NCBI GenBank assembly: GCA_038253885.1
Contig: JBBSGP010000107.1
Span: 1 to 5,821 of the forward strand
Length of the DNA stretch: 5,821 nucleotides
Reading direction: 5' to 3'
From: JALZAQ01 sp038253885
Lineage (GTDB): Bacteria > Gemmatimonadota > Gemmatimonadetes > Gemmatimonadales > Gemmatimonadaceae
The first letter of the stretch is position 1, and the number at the start of each line of letters is the position of its first letter. This document shows, piece by piece, positions 1-5,821 of this stretch. The notes under the pieces were generated by a model. It had not been told where the DNA came from and did no database searches. It saw only the letters and a list, made by a program, of their open reading frames with translations. A program made the position numbers and the translations under genes.

Positions 1-1251
1 CTGGTCGGCGCGCCGCGCAAGGGATCGGGCGCGCGCCATCAGCTCGTGGAGCATCTGGAGGAGCTGCAGCGGCTCGCCGATACGGCGGGCGCGACCGTCC
101 TGGGCGAAGTCACCCAGATGCTGGACCGGCCCAATCCCCGCACGTATCTCGGCAAGGGAAAGCTCGAGGAGCTCAAGGCGCGTATCGGCGAGACAAACGC
201 CTCGCTGGTGATCTTCGACGACGAGCTGACTCCGGCCCAGGGTCGTAATATCGAGCTGGCGCTGGACACGCGGGTGATGGATCGCGCCGAGCTGATCCTG
301 GATATCTTCGCCACTCGCGCGCGGACCAGCGAGGCACGCATGCAGGTGGAGCTGGCCCAGCTCCAGTACACGCTTCCGCGCCTGACACGGATGTGGACCC
401 ACCTCGAGAAGTTTCGCGGTGGCATCGGCGTGCGAGGGCCGGGCGAGACGCAGCTCGAGACGGATCGGCGGCTGATCAACCTTCGCATCAAGCAGCTCAA
501 GGAGAGGCTCGGCGACGTCCAGCGGAGCAGGGAGGTGCAGCGGCAGCGCCGGCGCGGCGAATTCCGGGCGTCTCTGGTCGGCTACACGAACGCCGGCAAG
601 TCGTCGATTCTGCGCGAGCTGGCGCACGCGAAGGACGTGTTCGTGGAGGACCGGCTGTTCGCCACGGTCGACCCGTTGACACGCGACGTGGTGATGGGCG
701 AGAACACCCACGTGCTGCTGACCGACACCGTGGGGTTCATCCGGAAGCTCCCGCACGACCTCGTCGCGTCCTTCCGCGCGACGCTCGAGGAAGCGCGGGA
801 CGCCGACCTGCTTCTCCATGTGATCGACGCCTCACACCCCGTGTGGGAGGAGCACCGGCACGTGGTGGATCAGGTTCAGGCCGAGCTGGGCCTGCAGGAG
901 AAGCCCGTGCTCCACGTGCTCAACCAGGTGGACCGGCTCGACCCGGACACCCTGCAGGGGCTGCAGCAGCGGGTGCGCAATGTGCTGCCGAACTCCGTCT
1001 TCGTGTCGGCGGTGGCGCCGGATGGTCTGGAGCCGTTGCGCCGGGCGTTGCTGCTCGCCGTGCGCAAGGTGCGACCGGAGGTGGAGCTGAGGCTTCCGAT
1101 GAGCGACGGCCGGGCGCTGGCGGAGATCCACCGCGTCGGTGAGGTGCTCGAGCAGCGGCACGAGAACGGGGAGATCGTCGTGCGGGCGCGGCTGGACGAG
1201 GCGACGACGGGGAGGCTGAGAGGGCAGGGGGTGAAGATCGGGTGGCCGTGA
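1..1251 (+). CDS. hflX: GTPase HflX, ribosome-splitting GTPase (5' end missing)
   Basis: The frame is open from the first base, and the HflX signature begins immediately (LVGAPRKGSG at window residues 1-10). The true start therefore lies upstream, and the GTG at 46 is internal. 416 residues are present; E. coli HflX has 426, so only a few residues should be missing. Visible in order: the N-terminal HflX domain; the family motif GPGETQLETDRR from residue 146; a basic coiled-coil-like linker (about 160-185); the P-loop GYTNAGKS at 194-201; the G2 region FATVDP with Thr222; G3 DTVGF from 242; G4 NQVD at 308-311, with Gln in place of the usual Lys; G5 SA at 336-337; and a short C-terminal domain. 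Known for the family: HflX binds 50S subunits and 70S ribosomes and splits stalled or hibernating ribosomes under stress, using GTP. The stop codon lies inside the start of the next gene. Confidence 0.96.
   Translation: MVGAPRKGSGARHQLVEHLEELQRLADTAGATVLGEVTQMLDRPNPRTYLGKGKLEELKARIGETNASLVIFDDELTPAQGRNIELALDTRVMDRAELILDIFATRARTSEARMQVELAQLQYTLPRLTRMWTHLEKFRGGIGVRGPGETQLETDRRLINLRIKQLKERLGDVQRSREVQRQRRRGEFRASLVGYTNAGKSSILRELAHAKDVFVEDRLFATVDPLTRDVVMGENTHVLLTDTVGFIRKLPHDLVASFRATLEEARDADLLLHVIDASHPVWEEHRHVVDQVQAELGLQEKPVLHVLNQVDRLDPDTLQGLQQRVRNVLPNSVFVSAVAPDGLEPLRRALLLAVRKVRPEVELRLPMSDGRALAEIHRVGEVLEQRHENGEIVVRARLDEATTGRLRGQGVKIGWP
1226..1231 (+). promoter_or_regulatory. Candidate ribosome binding site for the deacetylase gene, inside hflX
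   Basis: The purine run AGGGGG lies 10 bases before the GTG at 1242 and 16 before the GTG at 1248. The spacing favours 1242, although 1248 would give the classic four-base GTGA overlap with the hflX stop. The run also codes for the C-terminus of HflX, so its purine content may be partly coincidental. Confidence 0.4.
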
Positions 1252-2237
1252 CCCCACTGGACGTCACGGGTTTCATGCACCACGGGATAGCGCCCGATGA
1301 GCGGATCGTGGATCGCGACAGCTACAACAGTCCATCCGCAGGATTGTTGCGAGACCAGCTCAGGTACCTGCGCCGCCGCTTCCGGTTCGTGACGATCGAC
1401 GAGCTGGCCGATCGCGCACGGAACGATGTCGCCCTCCCGGAACGGTCGGCCATTCTCACCTTCGATGACGGGTTTCGATCGGTGCTGACCCGCGCCGCCC
1501 CCGTGCTCGATGAACTCCGCATCCCGGGCGTCGTCTTCGTCGTGACCGGAACGTTGGATCGCTCACACATGCCCTGGTTCGTGCCGTTCAACCGCTTCTT
1601 GCGGCTTTTCGGTGCACGGCCACTCACCTGGCACGGCGTCACCTATGACCTCGAGCGATTCGCCGCCCAGAACGCATTTGCCAGCGCGTTCATGACGGAG
1701 CGCATCTATCCGCTGCCCGGTCCCCGGCACCGGCCCGTGTTGGAGCAACTTGGAGATGAGATCGGGTTATCCCCGAACACGATCGACGACTGTTTCGCTG
1801 ACGACGCGGGAGATGGGTTTGATTTTCTCTCCGCTCATGAGCTTCGCGAATGCGAGGCGGCCGGGATCGCCGTCGGATCGCACAGCCACAGCCACGCCAG
1901 CATGGGGGCGCTGTCAGGCATCGACCTCTGGACGGAGATCGTCCAGTCCCAGCAGCGTCTCCGCGACCTCGGAATGCAAGCGCGGGCTTTCTCCTACCCC
2001 GATGGCCGCAGTGGCTCGGAGGCACGCGCGCTGGTGCGGCAGACATACGATATTGGATTTGGAGTCGCGGTGCCGGACGCTGTCTGGGAGAACCTGCCGA
2101 GGGTAGATCTCTGGCGTCGCTCGCCCCGCGAGCTATGGCACTCGCTGGGCAGCCCCCCGCGGCTCGTCGCTTGGCTCGAGACGAAAGCCATGGCGATCGC
2201 CAGTCGCTGTGGACTCCGGATTCACGCGTGGGGCTGA
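1242..2237 (+). CDS. Polysaccharide deacetylase, CE4/NodB-homology family
   Basis: This 331-residue protein carries the CE4 motifs. Motif 1 is TFDDGF at 73-78 (Asp75 catalytic base, Asp76 metal ligand). Motif 2 is HSHSH at 214-218, fitting HSxxH with His214 and His218 as metal ligands. Motif 3 is RAFSYPDG at 248-255. The family removes N- or O-linked acyl groups, usually acetyl, from sugars with a divalent metal. Motifs 1 and 2 are about 135 residues apart. The insert contains PWFVPFNRFLRLFG (111-124), which resembles the insert of deacetylases encoded in surface-glycan loci. No signal peptide or membrane helix is seen, so it probably acts in the cytoplasm, perhaps on a nucleotide- or lipid-linked sugar. 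I chose GTG 1242 for its spacing to a purine run; GTG 1248 is the alternative. ATG 1275 would cut into the first conserved strand. The start overlaps hflX by 10 bases. The substrate cannot be told from sequence. Confidence 0.88.
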   Translation: MAVTPLDVTGFMHHGIAPDERIVDRDSYNSPSAGLLRDQLRYLRRRFRFVTIDELADRARNDVALPERSAILTFDDGFRSVLTRAAPVLDELRIPGVVFVVTGTLDRSHMPWFVPFNRFLRLFGARPLTWHGVTYDLERFAAQNAFASAFMTERIYPLPGPRHRPVLEQLGDEIGLSPNTIDDCFADDAGDGFDFLSAHELRECEAAGIAVGSHSHSHASMGALSGIDLWTEIVQSQQRLRDLGMQARAFSYPDGRSGSEARALVRQTYDIGFGVAVPDAVWENLPRVDLWRRSPRELWHSLGSPPRLVAWLETKAMAIASRCGLRIHAWG

Positions 2238-3085
2238 CCGTCGCCCTGCTGGTGCGAGAGGGCGCCGATGACACATCCCTTCGCTATCGCGCCGCCGCTC
2301 TGGCGGCTGGCGCCGACGAATTTCACATTCTCGCGTTGCGCTTGCCTCAGCCGTCGACAAGCGTCTCGGACGCTCCTCGGCCGCCGGGAGCATGGCGTGT
2401 CACCGGAAAGCTACGCGGTCTGTACGCGACTCACATCCACTATCCCCCGAGCTACTACGACATCGAAGGCCCGATCGATGCGGCGAGACGCCGCTTTCTT
2501 CCGGTGGCGCCCCCGCTAGCGGCGTATCCGCGCTTCGCGATCGTCGAAGCGAGTAAGGTCAACGCGGTCGAGGTCGCGCGCGAGGTGAAGGCGCGATCGG
2601 TGGACGTGCTCGCGCCCATGACGGGCGTCATCCGTCCCCTTCTCCTGGAGGCGCCGCGCCTGGGATGCCTGAATGCGCATCACGGGTGGCTGCCTGAGAT
2701 CCGCGGGATGTGGTCGACGGTCTGGGCAATCGCGGAGGGTCGACCCGACTGGGTAGGAATGTCCGTGCACTGGATGGATGCGGGGCTCGACACGGGGCCG
2801 ATACTCGCGCGAGCCCGACCCGCTTTCTCCATCCACGACGGCCATGACACGCTTTACGTTCGTCTCGATCTGCTGGCCGCCGAGTTGATCAGTGATGTGC
2901 TGGCGGCGCTCAAGCGAGGTGCACGCGTTACAATTCCAAACGCCTCGGACCGCGGGGAGTACCGCTCCCGGCCGACGTTCGGGACTCATCTTCGATTCGC
3001 TCGTCGGCAGCGGTCGTTCTTTCTCAGATATGGACAGCGGAACGTCCTTCCTCTGGAATCGTCGCCGGTGTCGTGGTCGAAATGA
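2228..3085 (+). CDS. Formyltransferase-fold protein, probable (amino-sugar) N-formyltransferase
   Basis: From GTG 2228 this is a 285-residue protein. The conserved core is clear: LNAHHGWLPEIRGMWSTVWA starts at residue 148, with Asn149 and His151 matching the catalytic NxH, and GMSVHWMDAGLDTGPIL supplies Asp188. The Asn-to-Asp spacing of 39 matches Fmt-type enzymes (N106/H108/D144 in E. coli Fmt). The family moves a formyl group from N10-formyl-tetrahydrofolate to an amine, such as Met-tRNA or an amino sugar. This is not housekeeping Fmt: the protein is short, lacks an obvious C-terminal tRNA-binding domain, and sits among glycan genes, so a nucleotide-linked amino sugar is the likelier substrate. 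The frame has no early ATG. GTG 2228 keeps the first beta strand (LTVALLV) and overlaps the deacetylase by 10 bases. The frame is open further upstream, but an ATG at 1850 would lie wholly within the deacetylase gene. A weak GGA at 2218-2220 may serve as ribosome binding site. Confidence 0.82.
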   Translation: MGLTVALLVREGADDTSLRYRAAALAAGADEFHILALRLPQPSTSVSDAPRPPGAWRVTGKLRGLYATHIHYPPSYYDIEGPIDAARRRFLPVAPPLAAYPRFAIVEASKVNAVEVAREVKARSVDVLAPMTGVIRPLLLEAPRLGCLNAHHGWLPEIRGMWSTVWAIAEGRPDWVGMSVHWMDAGLDTGPILARARPAFSIHDGHDTLYVRLDLLAAELISDVLAALKRGARVTIPNASDRGEYRSRPTFGTHLRFARRQRSFFLRYGQRNVLPLESSPVSWSK

Positions 3086-4830
3086 CGCCTTATCGTCCCG
3101 CCAATCCAGAGATGATGTCATCCGACGACCGCCGGAGCGTGGGGGTGCCGCGCGCCGTCAGCGCCCTGCTCATTGTCGCTGCTCTGGCTGCGTTTGCCCG
3201 TCTCCACTACGGCGTGGATTTCACGGACGAGGCGTATTACGCCAGCTTTGCCTATCGCTTCGCGCTGGGAGACGTTCCTTATGTCTCGGACATCAACGTT
3301 CATCAGAACGCGGGGATCATCAGCTGGCCATTCGTGAGGACTTACCTTCTACTCGTCGGCGGAAGCTCAGGGCTGATTCTCTTCTTGCGCTACTTGTATG
3401 TGATGATGCGGCTGACGTTGATGGTGCTCGCCTTTCGGTTCGTCCGCCGCTCTGGGTCCGTCGCGCTGGCGGCTCTGGTCGCTCTGTTGCCGATCGCTTT
3501 CGTTCCGTTCTCGATTCCCAGCCTGAGCTACAACACTCAAGGCGGCACGATTTTCGGCATCGGGCTGTTGCTCCTGCTCGAGTGGCGACGCACTCCTCGG
3601 GCTCCGATCGCGGTGGGCGCCATTCTGGCGTGGTATGTGGCTGGCTTCAGCTATCCCCCCATGCTGGTCGCTGCGTCGGTGGCGGTCGTGGCGTTTGTGT
3701 TCTTGTCCCCGACACGCGACGCGAGGCGTCTCGCCCTTCGCCTCGCCGTCGCCGTCACGATGGCATGTACTCTGGTTGGGTTGCTCGCGCTGAGCCGGAT
3801 CGGAGTGGAGCCTCTCCAGAACGTCCTGCGTTACGGGAAGAGTTTTTCCGGCGAAGTGGGGGGTGGATTGCTGGAGCGGAGCCGAGCTTTGCTGGGCGGC
3901 CTTCGTGCGGTGACGCCGCACCCGTACGCTCTGACGGTGTTGTGGGTGGGGATTGCCCTCACGTCTCTTCGTTCGAGATGGCTGGCACCGCTCATCGTGC
4001 TGGCTTACGTGGTCATGGCGATGACGGCATCCACACACATTGCCCTCCTCTGGATTGGGTTGGCATCGATCCCGCTCGGCTTGCGAGCGGTCCGAGACGG
4101 CGCGAGCCCCACCGAGTGCATCGCCGCTTCCCTATCTCTGTTGGCGGGAGCGACGGCAGCGTACTTCAGCGGGAACGGGGTTGGGAATGGTGTGATTGGA
4201 CTCGAGGTCGCTTGTCTGTTCACGGTGCTCTGGAGTTGGCGTATCGCATCACGGCAAACGGGTTGGCGGTCTGCTACTGGCCGATGTGCCGCGCTTGCCG
4301 TCGCCGTGCTCGCTGTGGCCAAGGCAGAGCTGGCTCAGTGGACCGATGTGTATCGCGACGGCTCAGTGGCTCAGCTCACGACGACCGTCACCACTGGCCC
4401 GTACGCGGGCATTCGCACGACCCCCGCGAAGCTGAGCTACCTGAACGCAATACAGAGTGCGCTTCGGTTGCATCAGGATTCGAGCAGGTCCGTGCTCGCG
4501 TTCAATCGATTTCCGGCCGGCTCTCTCATGCTTGCTTTGCCCCCCGCGCTCACCACAACGTGGGCCCCGGATTACCCCAAGGAGGCAGGGGCCGTGTACC
4601 GCGAGGCGATCGCGCGGTCGTACGATAAGGCGCCCCGCCCGATTCTGGTGCTGCAGTTGCACCGACTGGTGAATTCGCCCGGTGATGACACGCGCTCTCT
4701 CTATCCCGACAACGACCCCCTGATGGTGGCGTTTCGGGCGAGTGCGCCGCGGATAGTGTACGAGACCGCTGATTTCACCGTCTTTCGCGTTCCAGCTCGA
4801 GAGTCGCAGCCAGTCTCGGTAAAGAGATGA
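3082..4830 (+). CDS. Polytopic membrane protein, putative GT-C fold glycosyltransferase
   Basis: This 582-residue protein has about 11-13 hydrophobic segments between residues 23 and 416, then a soluble C-terminal region of about 165 residues. After the first helix (about 23-41) comes the sequence DFTDEAYYASFAYRFALGD, residues 46-64. A D-E acidic pair (Asp49/Glu50) in the first outer loop is typical of GT-C enzymes (GT39/PMT, ArnT-like and RgtA-D-like), where it serves in catalysis or metal binding. The family takes a sugar from a polyprenyl-phosphate carrier on the outer membrane face and passes it to a lipid, glycan or protein. I cannot name a specific family, so this rests on topology plus one motif. 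ATG 3082 gives an ATGA overlap with the preceding stop; GTG 3073 in the same frame is possible. There is no strong Shine-Dalgarno, so coupling to upstream translation is likely. Wobble positions look more T-rich than in hflX. Confidence 0.68.
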   Translation: MTPYRPANPEMMSSDDRRSVGVPRAVSALLIVAALAAFARLHYGVDFTDEAYYASFAYRFALGDVPYVSDINVHQNAGIISWPFVRTYLLLVGGSSGLILFLRYLYVMMRLTLMVLAFRFVRRSGSVALAALVALLPIAFVPFSIPSLSYNTQGGTIFGIGLLLLLEWRRTPRAPIAVGAILAWYVAGFSYPPMLVAASVAVVAFVFLSPTRDARRLALRLAVAVTMACTLVGLLALSRIGVEPLQNVLRYGKSFSGEVGGGLLERSRALLGGLRAVTPHPYALTVLWVGIALTSLRSRWLAPLIVLAYVVMAMTASTHIALLWIGLASIPLGLRAVRDGASPTECIAASLSLLAGATAAYFSGNGVGNGVIGLEVACLFTVLWSWRIASRQTGWRSATGRCAALAVAVLAVAKAELAQWTDVYRDGSVAQLTTTVTTGPYAGIRTTPAKLSYLNAIQSALRLHQDSSRSVLAFNRFPAGSLMLALPPALTTTWAPDYPKEAGAVYREAIARSYDKAPRPILVLQLHRLVNSPGDDTRSLYPDNDPLMVAFRASAPRIVYETADFTVFRVPARESQPVSVKR

Positions 4831-5738
4831 CCGACGTAGCCACCTCGCAGGAAGAGAGCTCGGTGGTGACGCGTCGAGCGCGACTGCTGGCGCGCGTGGA
4901 AGCCATCCTCGCGTGTCCTGCCTGTCACCTCCCGTTTGGGAGCCGTCCGGCCGATGGACACTACGTTTGCCGGCGATGTGGTGCGACCGGCGAGCGGACG
5001 GTGGACCAGCTTCGATTCGGCGGCTTCTCTCGAGAGGAGCTGGGTGCCGACTGGCTCAACCGGCGCAAGGAAGGAGCGAAGCGGCTACTCGGGCGCCTCT
5101 ACCCGGCCGCGATCACGGTTCTCTCTCCCGTGCACGGTCCGGTGTCCCCGGAGCAGTTCGTGCGCAGCTTCGAGACGTCAGCGGCGCTCGTGATCGATCT
5201 GGGCTCGGGAGCGACCAGCTACGCCGACCGGGTCGCCTGCGTCGACGGTGCCGGCTATCCCAACGTGCACGTCGTGAGCCCACTGGAAGCTCTGCCCTTC
5301 GCCGACGCGTCGGTCGACGGCATCATCAGCATGGCGGTGCTGGAGCACGTCCCCGATCCCGCTGCTCAGGTGGCGGAGATGAGGCGTGTTCTCCGGCCGG
5401 GGGGGAGGGTTTTCTGTTTCGTGCCGTTCATCCAGGGATTCCACGCTTCGCCGAGCGATTATCAGCGCTACACGCAGAGCGGCCTCAGAGCTCTCTTCCG
5501 GGACTTCGACGTTGTAGATGTCAAAGTGGGATCGGGACCGACGTCCGGGATGCTCTGGATCCTCCAGGAATGGCTTGCGATCCTCATGTCGTTCGGCAGC
5601 GCTCGCCTGTATCGAGCGGTGATGCCGCTCACCTGGATTCTGTCGCCGCTCAAGTACCTCGATGTTCTTCTCGCCCGGCATCCCGCAGCCTCGGTGATCG
5701 CGAGCGGGAATGTGATCCTGGCTCGAAAGCCGCAGTAA
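4827..5738 (+). CDS. Class I SAM-dependent methyltransferase with N-terminal zinc ribbon
   Basis: This 303-residue protein has two parts. Residues 30-51 form a Trm112-like zinc ribbon with CPAC (Cys30, Cys33) and CRRC (Cys48, Cys51). Residues about 119-235 form a class I methyltransferase core: motif I VIDLGSGAT at 122-130; Asp140 as the likely acidic residue ending strand 2; EALPFADASVD at 154-164; the AVLEHVPDP block at 170-178; and VLRPGGRVFCFVPF at 188-201. A conserved-looking block then follows, FHASPSDYQRYT (205-216). The C-terminal part (about 243-283) is rich in Trp, Leu and Ile and may associate with membrane. Methyltransferases of this layout are common in surface-polysaccharide loci, where they probably methylate a sugar or lipid-linked glycan; the acceptor here is unknown. 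ATG 4827 forms an ATGA overlap with the previous stop. The gene ends 5 bases from the stop of a convergent gene. Confidence 0.87.
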   Translation: MTDVATSQEESSVVTRRARLLARVEAILACPACHLPFGSRPADGHYVCRRCGATGERTVDQLRFGGFSREELGADWLNRRKEGAKRLLGRLYPAAITVLSPVHGPVSPEQFVRSFETSAALVIDLGSGATSYADRVACVDGAGYPNVHVVSPLEALPFADASVDGIISMAVLEHVPDPAAQVAEMRRVLRPGGRVFCFVPFIQGFHASPSDYQRYTQSGLRALFRDFDVVDVKVGSGPTSGMLWILQEWLAILMSFGSARLYRAVMPLTWILSPLKYLDVLLARHPAASVIASGNVILARKPQ

Positions 5739-5741
5739 TTC

Positions 5742-5756
5742 CGTCAGTCACTGACG
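5742..5756. repeat. Perfect 15-base inverted repeat between convergent genes
   Basis: CGTCAGT, one C, then ACTGACG form a perfect palindrome just after the methyltransferase stop and across the stop of the minus-strand gene. As RNA it could fold into a 6-base-pair stem with a TCA loop from either strand. No T-run follows on either side, so it is a poor intrinsic terminator. It may be a weak two-way terminator, a protein site, or chance. Confidence 0.45.
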
Positions 5757-5821
5757 AATCGGCGAACAGCGTCGATCACATGATCCTGTTCCGCGTCAGT
5801 CATCGAATTGTAGAAGGGAAG
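5744..5821 (-). CDS. C-terminal tail of a probable DegT/DnrJ/EryC1/StrS sugar aminotransferase (partial)
   Basis: The minus strand is open from the window edge to a TGA at 5746-5744. It encodes 25 residues: LPFYNSMTDAEQDHVIDA followed by VRRFVSD. This matches the usual end of DegT-family PLP aminotransferases, where an LPxYxxxTxxEQxxVIxA pattern precedes a short helix. Known for the family: these enzymes turn a nucleotide-linked keto sugar into an amino sugar, as in ArnB-, PglE- and QdtB-type reactions. The catalytic lysine and PLP site lie outside the window, so subfamily and activity cannot be judged. The gene converges on the methyltransferase gene. An aminotransferase would supply the amine that the formyltransferase at 2228-3085 could modify, which supports the call by context. 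Confidence 0.75.
   Translation of the reverse strand, partial: LPFYNSMTDAEQDHVIDAVRRFVSD

Noticed and set aside
46..48. GTG at 46 as the hflX start
   Set aside because: The same frame continues upstream with conserved HflX residues to the window edge, so this is an internal codon.
393..1142. Plus-strand open frame inside hflX
   Set aside because: The Arg/Ala/Gly/Pro-rich translation is typical of a GC-rich shadow frame; the HflX frame explains the region fully.
1881..1895. Small tandem repeat of CACAGC
   Set aside because: It encodes the HSHSH metal-binding motif of the deacetylase, so protein function explains it.
1850..2227. Upstream extension of the formyltransferase frame to an ATG at 1850
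   Set aside because: It would lie entirely inside the deacetylase gene, including its HSHSH and FSYPDG motifs. The extension is low-complexity and Arg/Pro-rich, with no family match.
3111..3122. Inverted repeat GATGA-TG-TCATC near the start of the GT-C gene
   Set aside because: Five-base arms inside coding sequence are expected by chance; nothing else marks it as regulatory.
3367..4038. A 223-codon minus-strand open frame within the GT-C gene
   Set aside because: Its translation is dominated by Gln, Arg, His and Ser, as expected from the antisense of a membrane protein gene; no domain is recognisable.
2892..4628. A 578-codon open frame on the plus strand overlapping the GT-C gene
   Set aside because: Its translation is Arg/Ser/Gly-rich with no membrane segments or recognisable motif, and it covers a frame with a coherent polytopic protein. 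It is a high-GC shadow.

Overview
The window is a dense stretch of a GC-rich bacterial chromosome. It holds five forward-strand genes joined end to end by short overlaps, and the tail of a sixth gene that converges on them from the right. GTG starts, high GC, and the HflX sequence suggest a soil- or sediment-type bacterium. A Gemmatimonadota- or Rokubacteria-like source would fit, but the window has no marker that fixes the phylum.

Layout: 1-1251 is almost all of hflX, the ribosome-associated GTPase, with its start lying before the window. 1242-2237 encodes a CE4 (NodB-type) polysaccharide deacetylase. 2228-3085 encodes a formyltransferase-fold protein with the N/H/D catalytic triad. 3082-4830 encodes a large polytopic membrane protein that looks like a GT-C (lipid-phosphosugar-dependent) glycosyltransferase. 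4827-5738 encodes a class I SAM methyltransferase with an N-terminal zinc ribbon. On the minus strand, 5744-5821 encodes the last 25 residues of what looks like a DegT/DnrJ/EryC1/StrS sugar aminotransferase. Only 5 bases separate the two convergent stop codons. There is no gene-free stretch over 300 bases, and I see no RNA gene, mobile element, CRISPR array or convincing promoter.

How the genes may work together: aminotransferase, formyltransferase, CE4 deacetylase, integral-membrane glycosyltransferase and methyltransferase are typical of loci that build and decorate a cell-surface glycan. Four of the classes (DegT aminotransferase, formyltransferase, CE4 hydrolase, GT-C transferase) are the same enzyme classes used by ArnB, ArnA, ArnD and ArnT in the aminoarabinose lipid A pathway. 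A formylate / transfer / deformylate scheme for an amino sugar is therefore a reasonable hypothesis, but not a demonstrated one. The glycan genes begin inside the last codons of hflX, so a housekeeping gene and an accessory surface-glycan locus appear to share a transcript.
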